Part shown: positions 1-6,547 of the stretch, piece after piece | Numbering within the stretch: the stretch's first letter is position 1 | How the letters are laid out: every line of letters begins with the position of its first letter | Assembly: GCA_026419655.1 (NCBI GenBank) | Contig: JANZZA010000396.1 | Coordinates: forward strand, 1-9,358 | Origin: Armatimonadota bacterium | GTDB taxonomy: Bacteria > Armatimonadota > Zipacnadia > Zipacnadales > FEN-943 | Direction: 5' to 3' | DNA length: 9,358 nt | Notes under the pieces: model-generated | The model's input: the letters and a program-made list of their open reading frames with translations, nothing else | Told to the model about the DNA's origin: nothing | The model's database searches: none | Program-made: the position numbers and the translations under genes

Positions 1-1
1 G

Positions 2-199
2 GCCTTCCAGACCGACATCATCCGCCGCGCTTATGCTGCTAGCCGCAGCCTGCGAGATGTCACCGATGACTGTATGCTGGTTGAGCGTCTTGGGGTGGCG
101 CCGGTCATAGTACCAGCCAAGTCGCCCAATCCAAAGGTGACTACGCAGCACGACTTGCGGATGGTCTCGGTGCTTCTAGAGGCTCGTAGAGCAAGATAG
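2..199 (+). CDS. ispD: IspD, 2-C-methyl-D-erythritol 4-phosphate cytidylyltransferase, C-terminal fragment
   Basis: The window opens inside this gene; 65 codons and a TAG stop (197-199) remain, read in frame 2. IspD transfers CMP from CTP to methylerythritol phosphate in the cytosolic MEP pathway of isoprenoid synthesis. The visible part carries the usual C-terminal landmarks in order: AFQTDIIRRAY (family form: TPQ-F-x-x-x-L-x-x-A), VTDDCMLVERLG (family TDDA-x-x-VE-x-x-G), and SPNPKVTTQHDL (family NxKITTPEDL), then a short helix ending LLEARRAR. The substitutions TDDA to TDDC, NIKIT to NPKVT and TPEDL to TQHDL are mild divergences. The CTP-binding N-terminus lies outside the window. The recognition is by motif order from memory of the family, and I am fairly sure of it. 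Element B1 starts 26 nt after the stop. Confidence 0.88.
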   Translation, partial: AFQTDIIRRAYAASRSLRDVTDDCMLVERLGVAPVIVPAKSPNPKVTTQHDLRMVSVLLEARRAR

Positions 200-225
200 G
201 CACGGGCGGAAGGTATAAGCAACAT

Positions 226-283
226 GAAGAAGTTTTGGAAGAGCATCTGGGGGTACCCCTTTTTGCGAAGGATTTCCCCAGAA
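226..283 (+). repeat. Hairpin repeat B1
   Basis: This is a 58-bp segment homologous to 2949-3006. Both have a GAAG/GAAAG-TTTTGG-AAG lead followed by a 35-nt hairpin. Here the hairpin is 247-281: CTGGGGG pairs with the closing TCCCCAG (six Watson-Crick pairs and one G-T), then a weaker, interrupted inner stem and a T-rich loop. It runs directly into the left end of element A1. No T-run follows, so it is not a standard intrinsic terminator. It lies 26 nt after the ispD stop. Confidence 0.7.
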
Positions 284-401
284 GACTGTTGCAAGAGCTG
301 GTGTTGGCTTGTGCGGAGTGAAGAAAGCGTACAACGCCGTGCCCCCGACCTTTTACCTGGGATCCCGGCCGGGACGCAATCAAGGGACTTTTGCAACAGT
401 C
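284..401 (+). repeat. Family A inverted-repeat element, copy A1
   Basis: This is a 118-bp element. The left end GACTGTTGCAAGAG and the reverse complement of the right end, GACTGTTGCAAAAG, match at 13 of 14 positions. The inner box AGAAAGCGTACAACGCCG (322-339) is followed by a C-rich stretch and ACCTTTTA (348-355); both recur in the other copies at the same offset. GGGATCCC and CCCGGCCGGG palindromes sit in the variable part. There is no coding capacity and no obvious target-site duplication at the borders. It could be a MITE, an ERIC-like intergenic palindrome, or a transcribed structured element. Confidence 0.85.
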
Positions 402-483
402 ACCCGAGAAAGGTTTCCCTGCCGCCGGTATCTTTGGTACCCATGCGGGCCTGGAAATCCACACATCACTAAACGGTGCTGAG

Positions 484-501
484 GTCAAGCAACTGCTTGA
501 C
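484..501. promoter_or_regulatory. Perfect 18-nt palindrome, candidate operator
   Basis: GTCAAGCA-AC-TGCTTGAC is an exact inverted repeat of 8 bp with a 2-nt centre, 78 nt before the glycyl radical enzyme start. Its right arm overlaps a TTGACT hexamer that could be a -35 box. This geometry is typical of a dimeric repressor site. It may also be chance, or part of a short reading frame ending at 504. Confidence 0.35.
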
Positions 502-525
502 TGAGGCAAGTGCCCGCAGCAGAAT
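497..525 (+). promoter_or_regulatory. Possible sigma-70-type promoter for the glycyl radical enzyme
   Basis: TTGACT (497-502) matches five of six -35 consensus positions. After 17 nt comes CAGAAT (520-525), which matches four of six -10 positions. Spacing and distance to the ATG at 580 are sensible. The -10 match is weak, so this is a candidate only. Confidence 0.3.
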
Positions 526-561
526 GACCTCTAGTACGGTCCCACACCAAAGGATTGCCAA

Positions 562-569
562 GGAAGGAG
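562..569 (+). promoter_or_regulatory. Ribosome binding site of the glycyl radical enzyme
   Basis: GGAAGGAG ends 10 nt before the ATG at 580, which supports that start. Confidence 0.65.
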
Positions 570-579
570 CCTGACGGGC

Positions 580-2895
580 ATGACCGTCGCAACAATCTCG
601 GCGAGGCCATCCGCGTATGAGCCGTCACCGCGAATAATGGCGCTGCGCGAGCGAGCGCTGGCTCAGCCGCCCGAGCTTTTCCAGGACGCTTGGCTGCGAG
701 CTTATTACTGGATGGAAGGCTGGATGGCCGCCGACGGCCAGCCGCTTCCTCTCCGGACGGCCGAAGCCCTGGCGCGCGTCATCGAAAACATGCCCGCGCG
801 GATGGTGAACGGCGAGCTTATCGTCGGAGAGCACTCTAACGGCGGCGTGCTAATCAATTTCTGGATGCCACCCGATGCGTGCCGTCAGGTCGCCGAAAGC
901 AACCTTTCCGAGGAACAGAAGAAAAAGCTCATTGAGTGGCTAGAGAACAGGCCTTTTGCGTTCCAGAGCCTGGCGCCTGTCTCTTTGCCGCCAGAGGTTA
1001 CCCTCGCCCAAGAGCGCGGCGTCATCGCCGTCTGGGGCACGGACCTGAACCATTCGGTGCGGGCCTATGAAAAAGTCTTGCGGCTGGGATTCGAGGGATT
1101 GCGGGATGAAATCCTGGCCGCGATGGACCGGGTGCAGCCTGACGACCCGCAGGCGGGCCTGCGGCTGGCGAATCTGAGGGGCTTCTTGCGCGTATGTGAG
1201 GCGGCAATGATGCTTGGCAAACGGCATGCCGAGGAAGCACGGCGCCGGGCGGCTGCCTGCGAGTGCGCCGGGGCAAGGCGCGAATGGGAAGAGATTGCCG
1301 AAATATGCGAGCAAGTACCTGCCAGGCCTGCACGGACCTTTCGGGAAGCGCTTCAGGCACTCTGGTTCGCCCACATGATTACCTGCTGGGAAGACGGCGT
1401 AAACGCTAACTCCCTTGGCCGCTTCGACCAGTTCATGTGGCCGTATCTTGAGGCGGACCTGGCGGCCGGAAGGATAGACCTGGACACAGCGCGCGAGCTT
1501 CTGGCCGCCCTCTGGGTAAAGCTCTACCAGCCTTACGACGTACAACAGATGACCATAGGCGGCCACACACCCGACGGCCGGGATGCCACCAACCCGCTGA
1601 GTTTTCTAGTGCTGGATGTCACTGAGGGGCTGGGTTTCGTGCGGTGCCTATCGGCCCGCGTCCATAAGAACACGCCGCGTGAGTTTCTGGAGCGGTGCCT
1701 GGACCTGGTGGCCCGCGGGGGCGGGATACCGTTTTTCTTTAACGACGAGGCACTCATACCGGCCCTCGTGCGCAATGGCATACCGGTAGAGGAAGCCCGG
1801 GACTATGCCCCCATCGGCTGCATCGAGATAACAATACCGGGCAGGGCGAATCCCCACGCAGTTAGCCACTGGATAAATCTGGCCAAATGCCTGGAGCTGG
1901 CCCTGAACGATGGCCGCGACATGCTGGACGGGACGCAGCTTGGCCCGCGCACAGGAACGCTGACGGAATTTGAGTGCATGGAAGATGTGCTCGCTGCCTA
2001 CGCAACCCAACTGAAGTACTTCGCCAAACTTGCCGTCCTTGGGTCAAACAGCGCCGAGCTGGCCCACCGGTATCAATACCGTCTCCCCTATCTGTCGCTA
2101 TTGACCGACGACTGCGTTGCCCGCGGCCTGGACATAATCGAAGGCGGCGCGCGGTATAACTACCACGAAAGCGCAGCCATGGGCATACCCAACGTCGCTG
2201 ACAGCCTGGCAGCCCTGGACCTGGCCGTTTTCCGCGAGCAACGCATCTCACCGGCAGAGATGCTTGAGGCGCTGCGGAGCAATTTCGAGGGACGCGAAAG
2301 CCTGGCCACCTTCTTGCGAAACCGCCTGCCCAAGTACGGCAACGACCATGAGTTGCCAGATCGGTACGCCGCCAGGATAACGCGTCAGTACTGCGAGCTT
2401 TTGGAGAGCCACAGAACCGTCGGCGGCGGCAATTTCTTCTGCCACCTGTTTACCTTCACACTGATGATTCCCCATGGCAAGCTTACGGCCGCAACGCCGG
2501 ACGGAAGGCAGGCGGGCGAGCCGCTGGCGTACAGCGTTTCGCCCGTGCAGGGGCGCGACAGGGAAGGTTTCACGGCGCTCATCAAGTCGCTGGCACGGCT
2601 GCCGCACTACATGGCCGCGGGCAGTAGCTCGGCCATCGTGGAAGCCCACCCGTCTCTCCTCGAAGGACAGGGGCGGAAGGCCTTTGCTGACGTAATCGCG
2701 GTGGCCGTTGCTAAGGGCATCGGGAACCTGCAAATAAACGTCGTCAGCGCCGAAACGCTAAAGGCCGCCCAGGAGAACCCAGAGCGCTGCCAGAATCTAT
2801 GCGTGCGAGTCTCGGGCTTCAGCCAGCAATTTGTGCTCCTCGACCGCGAAATGCAAGACCACATCATTGCCAGGACAAAACATCGCAGCGCATGA
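580..2895 (+). CDS. Glycyl radical enzyme (PFL-like superfamily), probable eliminase, substrate unknown
   Basis: This is a complete 771-aa cytosolic glycyl radical enzyme with a PFL-like barrel domain and a C-terminal Gly-radical domain. The thiyl cysteine is Cys414 in IGCIEI (412-417), with Glu416 in the place of the general base of GCxE dehydratases and lyases. Pyruvate formate-lyase needs two adjacent cysteines here; this protein has one, so it is probably not a PFL. Other family landmarks are GGARYNYHESAAMGIPNVAD (522-541), ATPDGRQAGEPLAYSVSP (638-655), LQINVVSAETL (717-727) and the glycyl-radical loop RVSGFSQQF (743-751), where Gly746 should carry the radical. Phe747 replaces the common Tyr. 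Length is at the short end of the usual range of about 770-850. The enzyme must be activated by a radical-SAM activase, and none is visible in the window. Substrate (diol, amine, sulfonate, amino acid or other) cannot be told from sequence alone. The start is supported by GGAAGGAG 10 nt upstream. Confidence 0.9.
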   Translation: MTVATISARPSAYEPSPRIMALRERALAQPPELFQDAWLRAYYWMEGWMAADGQPLPLRTAEALARVIENMPARMVNGELIVGEHSNGGVLINFWMPPDACRQVAESNLSEEQKKKLIEWLENRPFAFQSLAPVSLPPEVTLAQERGVIAVWGTDLNHSVRAYEKVLRLGFEGLRDEILAAMDRVQPDDPQAGLRLANLRGFLRVCEAAMMLGKRHAEEARRRAAACECAGARREWEEIAEICEQVPARPARTFREALQALWFAHMITCWEDGVNANSLGRFDQFMWPYLEADLAAGRIDLDTARELLAALWVKLYQPYDVQQMTIGGHTPDGRDATNPLSFLVLDVTEGLGFVRCLSARVHKNTPREFLERCLDLVARGGGIPFFFNDEALIPALVRNGIPVEEARDYAPIGCIEITIPGRANPHAVSHWINLAKCLELALNDGRDMLDGTQLGPRTGTLTEFECMEDVLAAYATQLKYFAKLAVLGSNSAELAHRYQYRLPYLSLLTDDCVARGLDIIEGGARYNYHESAAMGIPNVADSLAALDLAVFREQRISPAEMLEALRSNFEGRESLATFLRNRLPKYGNDHELPDRYAARITRQYCELLESHRTVGGGNFFCHLFTFTLMIPHGKLTAATPDGRQAGEPLAYSVSPVQGRDREGFTALIKSLARLPHYMAAGSSSAIVEAHPSLLEGQGRKAFADVIAVAVAKGIGNLQINVVSAETLKAAQENPERCQNLCVRVSGFSQQFVLLDREMQDHIIARTKHRSA

Positions 2896-2948
2896 CACCC
2901 ACGGCCGCGCCGCGGTCCATTAGGTGGCGCGCGCCGTGGACACAACAC

Positions 2949-3006
2949 GAGAAAGTTTGGGAAGGGGGTCTGGGGGATAACCCTTCTCAAAGGTTTTCCC
3001 CCGGAA
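2949..3006 (+). repeat. Hairpin repeat B2
   Basis: This is the second copy of family B, beginning 53 nt after the glycyl radical enzyme stop. The lead GAGAAAGTTTGGGAAG is followed by a 35-nt hairpin at 2970-3004. Its outer stem CTGGGGGA pairs with TCCCCCGG through seven Watson-Crick pairs and one T-G; the inner stem AACC pairs with GGTT, closing on a small loop. The fold is better than in B1, and several differences between the copies keep the outer stem. A tandem duplication and an A-like end follow it. Confidence 0.7.
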
Positions 3007-3033
3007 AAGATTTCCCCCGAAAAGATTGTGCAG
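2995..3033 (+). repeat. Short tandem duplication ending in an A-like half end
   Basis: TTTCCCCCGGAAAAGA (2995-3010) is followed at once by TTTCCCCCGAAAAGA (3011-3025), a 16/15-bp tandem pair that overlaps the 3' arm of hairpin B2. It runs into GATTGTGCAG (3024-3033), which resembles the left end of element A4 (GATTGTTGCAAAG). No inner A box or right end follows, so this may be a decayed or solo A end. Confidence 0.5.
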
Positions 3034-3153
3034 TGGAAGTCCACGCGTTTCCCGCGACTACCCAAAGCCAATCCCGGGGCAGCGGAACAGCTCCGAGGAA
3101 GGATTGTCGGTCTGGGGGGCCAAACATGTAGCCGGCGGAAGGATCGCCGCCGC

Positions 3154-3160
3154 GAGGAGG
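3154..3160 (+). promoter_or_regulatory. Ribosome binding site that fixes the galactosidase start
   Basis: GAGGAGG is a near-perfect Shine-Dalgarno sequence with 9 nt to the ATG at 3170. It favours 3170 over the upstream in-frame ATG at 3026, which would add 48 residues translated from spacer and would place the signal peptide internally. Confidence 0.75.
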
Positions 3161-3169
3161 GCTGAGAAG

Positions 3170-5872
3170 ATGTGCCGGGTCAGCTTGTTTGTCGGAATAG
3201 CAGTTGGGCTGGCTTTCGTGGGCGGCGAACCCGGGCCGTGCCAGGAGGCCGGCCAGGCCCCGGACGACTTGCCCCTCGCCAATATCAGCGTTCCAGCCGG
3301 TCAGACACCTCAAGTCCAGGCCACAGAAGAAGGCTACGAGATACAAAACATGGGCCGAATCCAGGCGGAAATAAGGATGCCGCCGGATGCTTATCCGTGC
3401 AGGCTGGCGGCCCCGGCTCACGATATGGACGTGGTACAACTGCGCATCGGCCGGGTCCGGAGCCTGCTTGCCAATGCCATGTACAGCCCGGAGACTGACC
3501 TGGCAGTGGAGTTTTTGGGCCAGCGCGTCGTCCTTCAACGAGCGGAACTAGGCTATACCCTCAGCGCCGAAGGGCCCCTGAAGGTCAACGTGATCCCGAA
3601 TTTCATGAAGACGCGGCGCGGAGTGCGCTGGTACAGACCGATAACCCAATCAGCTTTCAAGCGGGCGCCGGCCGGCTGGTGCTCCTGGTACATCTACTGG
3701 CAGGGCATTGACGAAGCCGAAGTGGTGAAGAACACCGACTGGATGGCCGAGAACCTCAAGCAGTTTGGACTGACCTTCGTGCAGATAGACGACGGCTGGC
3801 AGGGGGTGGGCTATGGGGGCGGCGAAAACCGCGACTGGTACGTGACGGAACCGAAGAAATTTCCCCACGGCATGAAGTGGCTGGCTGACTACATACGCTC
3901 TAAGGGCTTCCGGCCGGGCATCTGGCTCATCCCCTTCAACACCAGCAACGAGGAGACCTTCCGTGCCAGGCCCGAGATGTTCATTCGCCGCCCAGACGGC
4001 ACGAGCATAGGTGAGGACAGGGACGCCCAGGGCAACGTGACCAACATTAACTGGTGCGGCCGGTTCTTCATTGACCCCACCAGCGACGCAGGACGACAAT
4101 GGTTCCTGGACCTTTTCAACATGGTCATCAACGACTGGGGCTACGAGTACGTAAAGATAGATGGCCAGGGTGGAGCGCGATGGGCGCCAGAGGCGTACCG
4201 CGACCGGCTGGCGAATCCTGCTCTGGAGCCAGGCGAGGCCTACCGGGCAGGCCTGGAAGCTATCAAGTCGGTCATGGGGCCGGAGCGGTTTCTGCTGAAC
4301 TGCGGCGGCCAGGTGGACAGTTGCGGCTATTGCGAGGGCATGCGCACCGGCGGCGATGTTGGGCCAAGTTGGTCCGGTATGCAGCCGGCCATCCAGTGCA
4401 CCATGTGGGGCCTGCATCTGAACCACATTGCCTTCTGGACCGACCCCGATGTGGTCTGCGTGCGGCCAGCCGGCAGCGACGGAAGCTCCCTGACGTATGA
4501 CCAGGCCCGGGTATGGGCCACCTTGTATGGCATAACCGGCCAGCTTCTCATGGCCAGCGACCGAATGTATGACTTGCCGGAGGACCGCGTCGAATTGTTG
4601 CGGCGCATCTATCCAGTGGCCGACATCTGGCCGATGGAACTGTACCCGCTCCCGGGTAGGCCGAGGATTTTCGACCTGAAAGTCGCCAAAGATGGCGTCG
4701 GCGAGTGGGACGTGGTGGCAGTATTCAACTGGAACGACAGCCAGCACGCGCAGGTCACCGTGCGGCCTGAAGACCTGGGGCTTCCGTCGGGGCGCTACCT
4801 GTTCTACGACGCATGGGAGAAGCAGCTCCTGGCGTGCGAGCGTGACGGCCTCGCCCTGACCCTGCCGCCGACGTCCTGCCGGGTCGTCGTCGTGAGGGCT
4901 TTTGAAGACCATCCACAATTGGTCGGCACGTCGCGCCACATCACCCAGGGCGCCGACGACTTGCTGGAGGCAACATGGGACGCCAGGGCGATGACGTGGA
5001 GTGGGCGCAGCCTGGTGGTCGGGGGCGACCCATATGAGCTGCGCTTCACGGTGCCACCGGGCTGGGCTCTCGCCGACCGGGCCGCTAAGCAAGAAGGCCC
5101 GCTGGCCGTGCTCACGCTTACGCGGCCGGAAAACGGCGAAGTCGCCTGGAAAGTTGCCTTTCGACGGGCACCGGGCGCGGAAGCGCAGGCAGCGGTGGAC
5201 AATCCCAGGGCATCTCAGGAGGGCAAGGAGATTGTCGTCACCTGGGACGGCCGGGGCGCTATTGCCTATCGGGTCTACCGAAACGGGCAGGTTATCGCCC
5301 AGGTGGCCGGGACAAGATTCACGGACCGGCCGCGAAAGCGAGGCGTGGCGTACCGTTACGAGATAGCCCCGGTGGGTTGGCGCGGCGAGGGTGAGCGAGT
5401 GCTTGCTGGAGAGATAACCCTTCAGCCGCTGCCGCGTGGGACGGCCCCGGATGTCTGGCTGGACGAAATAGAGCCGGTCACTGCAGTCCAGGAGTGGGGA
5501 TGGCTGCACCGCCGCCAGAGCGTGGATGGCAATCCCATTAGCATAGGCGGAGTGGTATACGAGCGAGGCCTGGGCACTCACGCCAATGGGGCCCTGCGCT
5601 ACCAGCTCGACAATCGCTACCGGCTCTTTGAGGCCTGGGTAGGTGTGGATGACGAAAAGGGCGGGGCGGGAACAGTGGTATTCCAGGTCTGGGCTGACGG
5701 CGAGAAGGTCTTCGACAGCGGCGTGATGCGCGGCGGCGAGCCAGCGAAGAAAGTAAGCATCCCGCTGGACGGCGTGGAAGAGCTAGAGCTGGTGGTGACG
5801 GACGCCGGTGACGGCATCACGTGCGACCACGCCGACTGGGCCGACGCGAAACTGCTCGGTAACCCTGGATAG
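3170..5872 (+). CDS. Exported GH36-like alpha-galactosidase with FN3-like and NPCBM-like C-terminal domains
   Basis: This is a 900-aa protein predicted to hydrolyse alpha-galactosides outside the cytoplasm. Residues 1 to about 24 form a signal-like hydrophobic segment (VSLFVGIAVGLAFVGG); the cleavage site is unclear. A short beta-rich N-terminal domain precedes a GH36/GH27-type barrel. Barrel landmarks are GWCSWY (169-174), FVQIDDGWQG (203-212), a PGIWLIPF strand (249-256), YVKIDG (327-332) with Asp331 as likely nucleophile, and GMRTGGDVGP (390-399) with Asp396 as likely acid/base. WTDPDVVCVR (423-432) and GQLLMASD (457-464) follow, as in bacterial alpha-galactosidases. A beta domain follows to about 670, then an FN3-like region (about 687-752; TWDGRGAIAYRVYRNG) and an NPCBM-like module (about 760-896; GGVVYERGLGTHANGAL, YRLFEAWVGVDDE). 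Substrate could be galactomannan, raffinose-type or other alpha-linked glycans. It is co-oriented with the glycyl radical enzyme, but 274 bp separates them. Confidence 0.85.
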   Translation: MCRVSLFVGIAVGLAFVGGEPGPCQEAGQAPDDLPLANISVPAGQTPQVQATEEGYEIQNMGRIQAEIRMPPDAYPCRLAAPAHDMDVVQLRIGRVRSLLANAMYSPETDLAVEFLGQRVVLQRAELGYTLSAEGPLKVNVIPNFMKTRRGVRWYRPITQSAFKRAPAGWCSWYIYWQGIDEAEVVKNTDWMAENLKQFGLTFVQIDDGWQGVGYGGGENRDWYVTEPKKFPHGMKWLADYIRSKGFRPGIWLIPFNTSNEETFRARPEMFIRRPDGTSIGEDRDAQGNVTNINWCGRFFIDPTSDAGRQWFLDLFNMVINDWGYEYVKIDGQGGARWAPEAYRDRLANPALEPGEAYRAGLEAIKSVMGPERFLLNCGGQVDSCGYCEGMRTGGDVGPSWSGMQPAIQCTMWGLHLNHIAFWTDPDVVCVRPAGSDGSSLTYDQARVWATLYGITGQLLMASDRMYDLPEDRVELLRRIYPVADIWPMELYPLPGRPRIFDLKVAKDGVGEWDVVAVFNWNDSQHAQVTVRPEDLGLPSGRYLFYDAWEKQLLACERDGLALTLPPTSCRVVVVRAFEDHPQLVGTSRHITQGADDLLEATWDARAMTWSGRSLVVGGDPYELRFTVPPGWALADRAAKQEGPLAVLTLTRPENGEVAWKVAFRRAPGAEAQAAVDNPRASQEGKEIVVTWDGRGAIAYRVYRNGQVIAQVAGTRFTDRPRKRGVAYRYEIAPVGWRGEGERVLAGEITLQPLPRGTAPDVWLDEIEPVTAVQEWGWLHRRQSVDGNPISIGGVVYERGLGTHANGALRYQLDNRYRLFEAWVGVDDEKGGAGTVVFQVWADGEKVFDSGVMRGGEPAKKVSIPLDGVEELELVVTDAGDGITCDHADWADAKLLGNPG

Positions 5873-5953
5873 GGCCGAGGCACCGCCCGAACCGGCAACT
5901 GAGACTCCCCACATCTCCCGCGACGGCAGAGCCGGGGACGGAGACTCTTCGGC

Positions 5954-6072
5954 TACTGTCGCAAAAGTCGTTTTATCGCCTCCTGGATGCGGTAACCGAT
6001 AAAAGGTCGGAGGCGTGGGGTTGTACACTTTTCTGGAGTCTCGGTAAGCCGAGGCGAGCTTTTGCAACAGTC
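5954..6072 (-). repeat. Family A inverted-repeat element, copy A2 (reverse orientation)
   Basis: This 119-bp copy is inverted relative to the other three. Read on the minus strand it begins GACTGTTGCAAAAGCTC at 6072, carries GAAAAGTGTACAACCCC (6033-6017) and CCGACCTTTTATCGG, and ends CTTTTGCGACAGTA at 5954. An extra inner inverted repeat, TTTTATCG with CGATAAAA, is present. It lies 81 nt after the galactosidase stop. Confidence 0.85.
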
Positions 6073-6157
6073 CCCCATGGCGTTGGGATAGCCGGAACGC
6101 GCTTGCTTGCTATGCCTAACAGCAGCCAGCCACCATCACACGCCTGTACGCGCAGGA

Positions 6158-6275
6158 GGCTGTTGCAAAGCCTGGTGTCGGCTCGCCGAAAAGAAGGAAA
6201 GTGTACAACGTTTTATGACCTACCCTTTACGCACGACTCCCTCTGACGGCGTGCAGAGCGACTTTTGCAACAGTC
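6158..6275 (+). repeat. Family A inverted-repeat element, copy A3
   Basis: This 118-bp copy has left end GGCTGTTGCAAAG and right end GACTTTTGCAACAGTC. The inner box GGAAAGTGTACAACG (6196-6210) matches the other copies, followed by a diverged region with ACCCTTTACG. GCACG and CGTGC form a small inner inverted repeat. It is separated from A2 by 85 bp and lies in the opposite orientation, so the pair forms a large imperfect inverted repeat. Confidence 0.85.
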
Positions 6276-6511
6276 TCCCCGGACAGATGTCGCCGCGACT
6301 GAGGACGGGCTGCCACCGAAAGGGCAATCTCCAGAGCCATGTGGAGGGTCTTGGGTACCAGTGGCTTAACACGCCGGAAGCTCGGCGTGCCAAGATCTTT
6401 ACATACCATGGGCCTTGGCCGGCCAGAGGCGTCGCCCCCCGTGCGCCGGTAATAGTCGAGCTCCCTGCCGAAACCCAACTCCCCCAGCCTCAGCAGCCGA
6501 AGGACCGCCAT
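6227..6511 (-). CDS. Doubtful short ORF downstream of the membrane protein, possibly a truncated gene
   Basis: A 94-codon minus-strand frame starts at ATG 6511, 36 nt after the stop of the membrane-protein gene, with a weak AGGGG about 8 nt before the start. The first 78 or so codons lie in unique sequence and read MAVLRLLRLGELGFGRELDY and onward; the last part runs into element A3 and stops there. I do not recognise a family. It could be the start of a gene cut off by arrival of A3, a real small gene, or chance. The spacer 6276-6547 holds nothing else I can support. Confidence 0.25.
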   Translation of the reverse strand: MAVLRLLRLGELGFGRELDYYRRTGGDASGRPRPMVCKDLGTPSFRRVKPLVPKTLHMALEIALSVAARPQSRRHLSGETVAKVALHAVRGSRA

Positions 6512-6547
6512 GACGGGCGCCCCTGTGCTCCGGTAACAGGTTAGCCC

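Noticed and set aside
284..401. Target-site duplications flanking A elements
   Set aside because: Flanks compared at all four copies show no matching short direct repeats; A4 has only GGG and CCC, which extend the inverted repeat instead.
224..472. An 82-codon plus-strand frame
   Set aside because: It is made mostly of repeat elements B1 and A1, and the translation has no family likeness.
2970..3004. Intrinsic terminator after the glycyl radical enzyme
   Set aside because: The hairpin is strong, but it is followed by AAAAGATTTCCCCC rather than a T-run, so standard Rho-independent termination is not supported.
3026..3169. A 48-residue N-terminal extension of the galactosidase from ATG 3026
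   Set aside because: The strong GAGGAGG before 3170 and the signal-like segment directly after 3170 favour the later start; the extension would also overlap the B2 tail region.
3650..5581. A 643-codon minus-strand frame opposite the galactosidase
   Set aside because: It mirrors a clear plus-strand gene with conserved catalytic motifs, and its translation shows no recognisable domain; it is a by-product of high GC content.
6107..6544. A 145-codon plus-strand frame
   Set aside because: It crosses element A3 and low-complexity spacer, has no good ribosome binding site, and lies opposite another doubtful frame.
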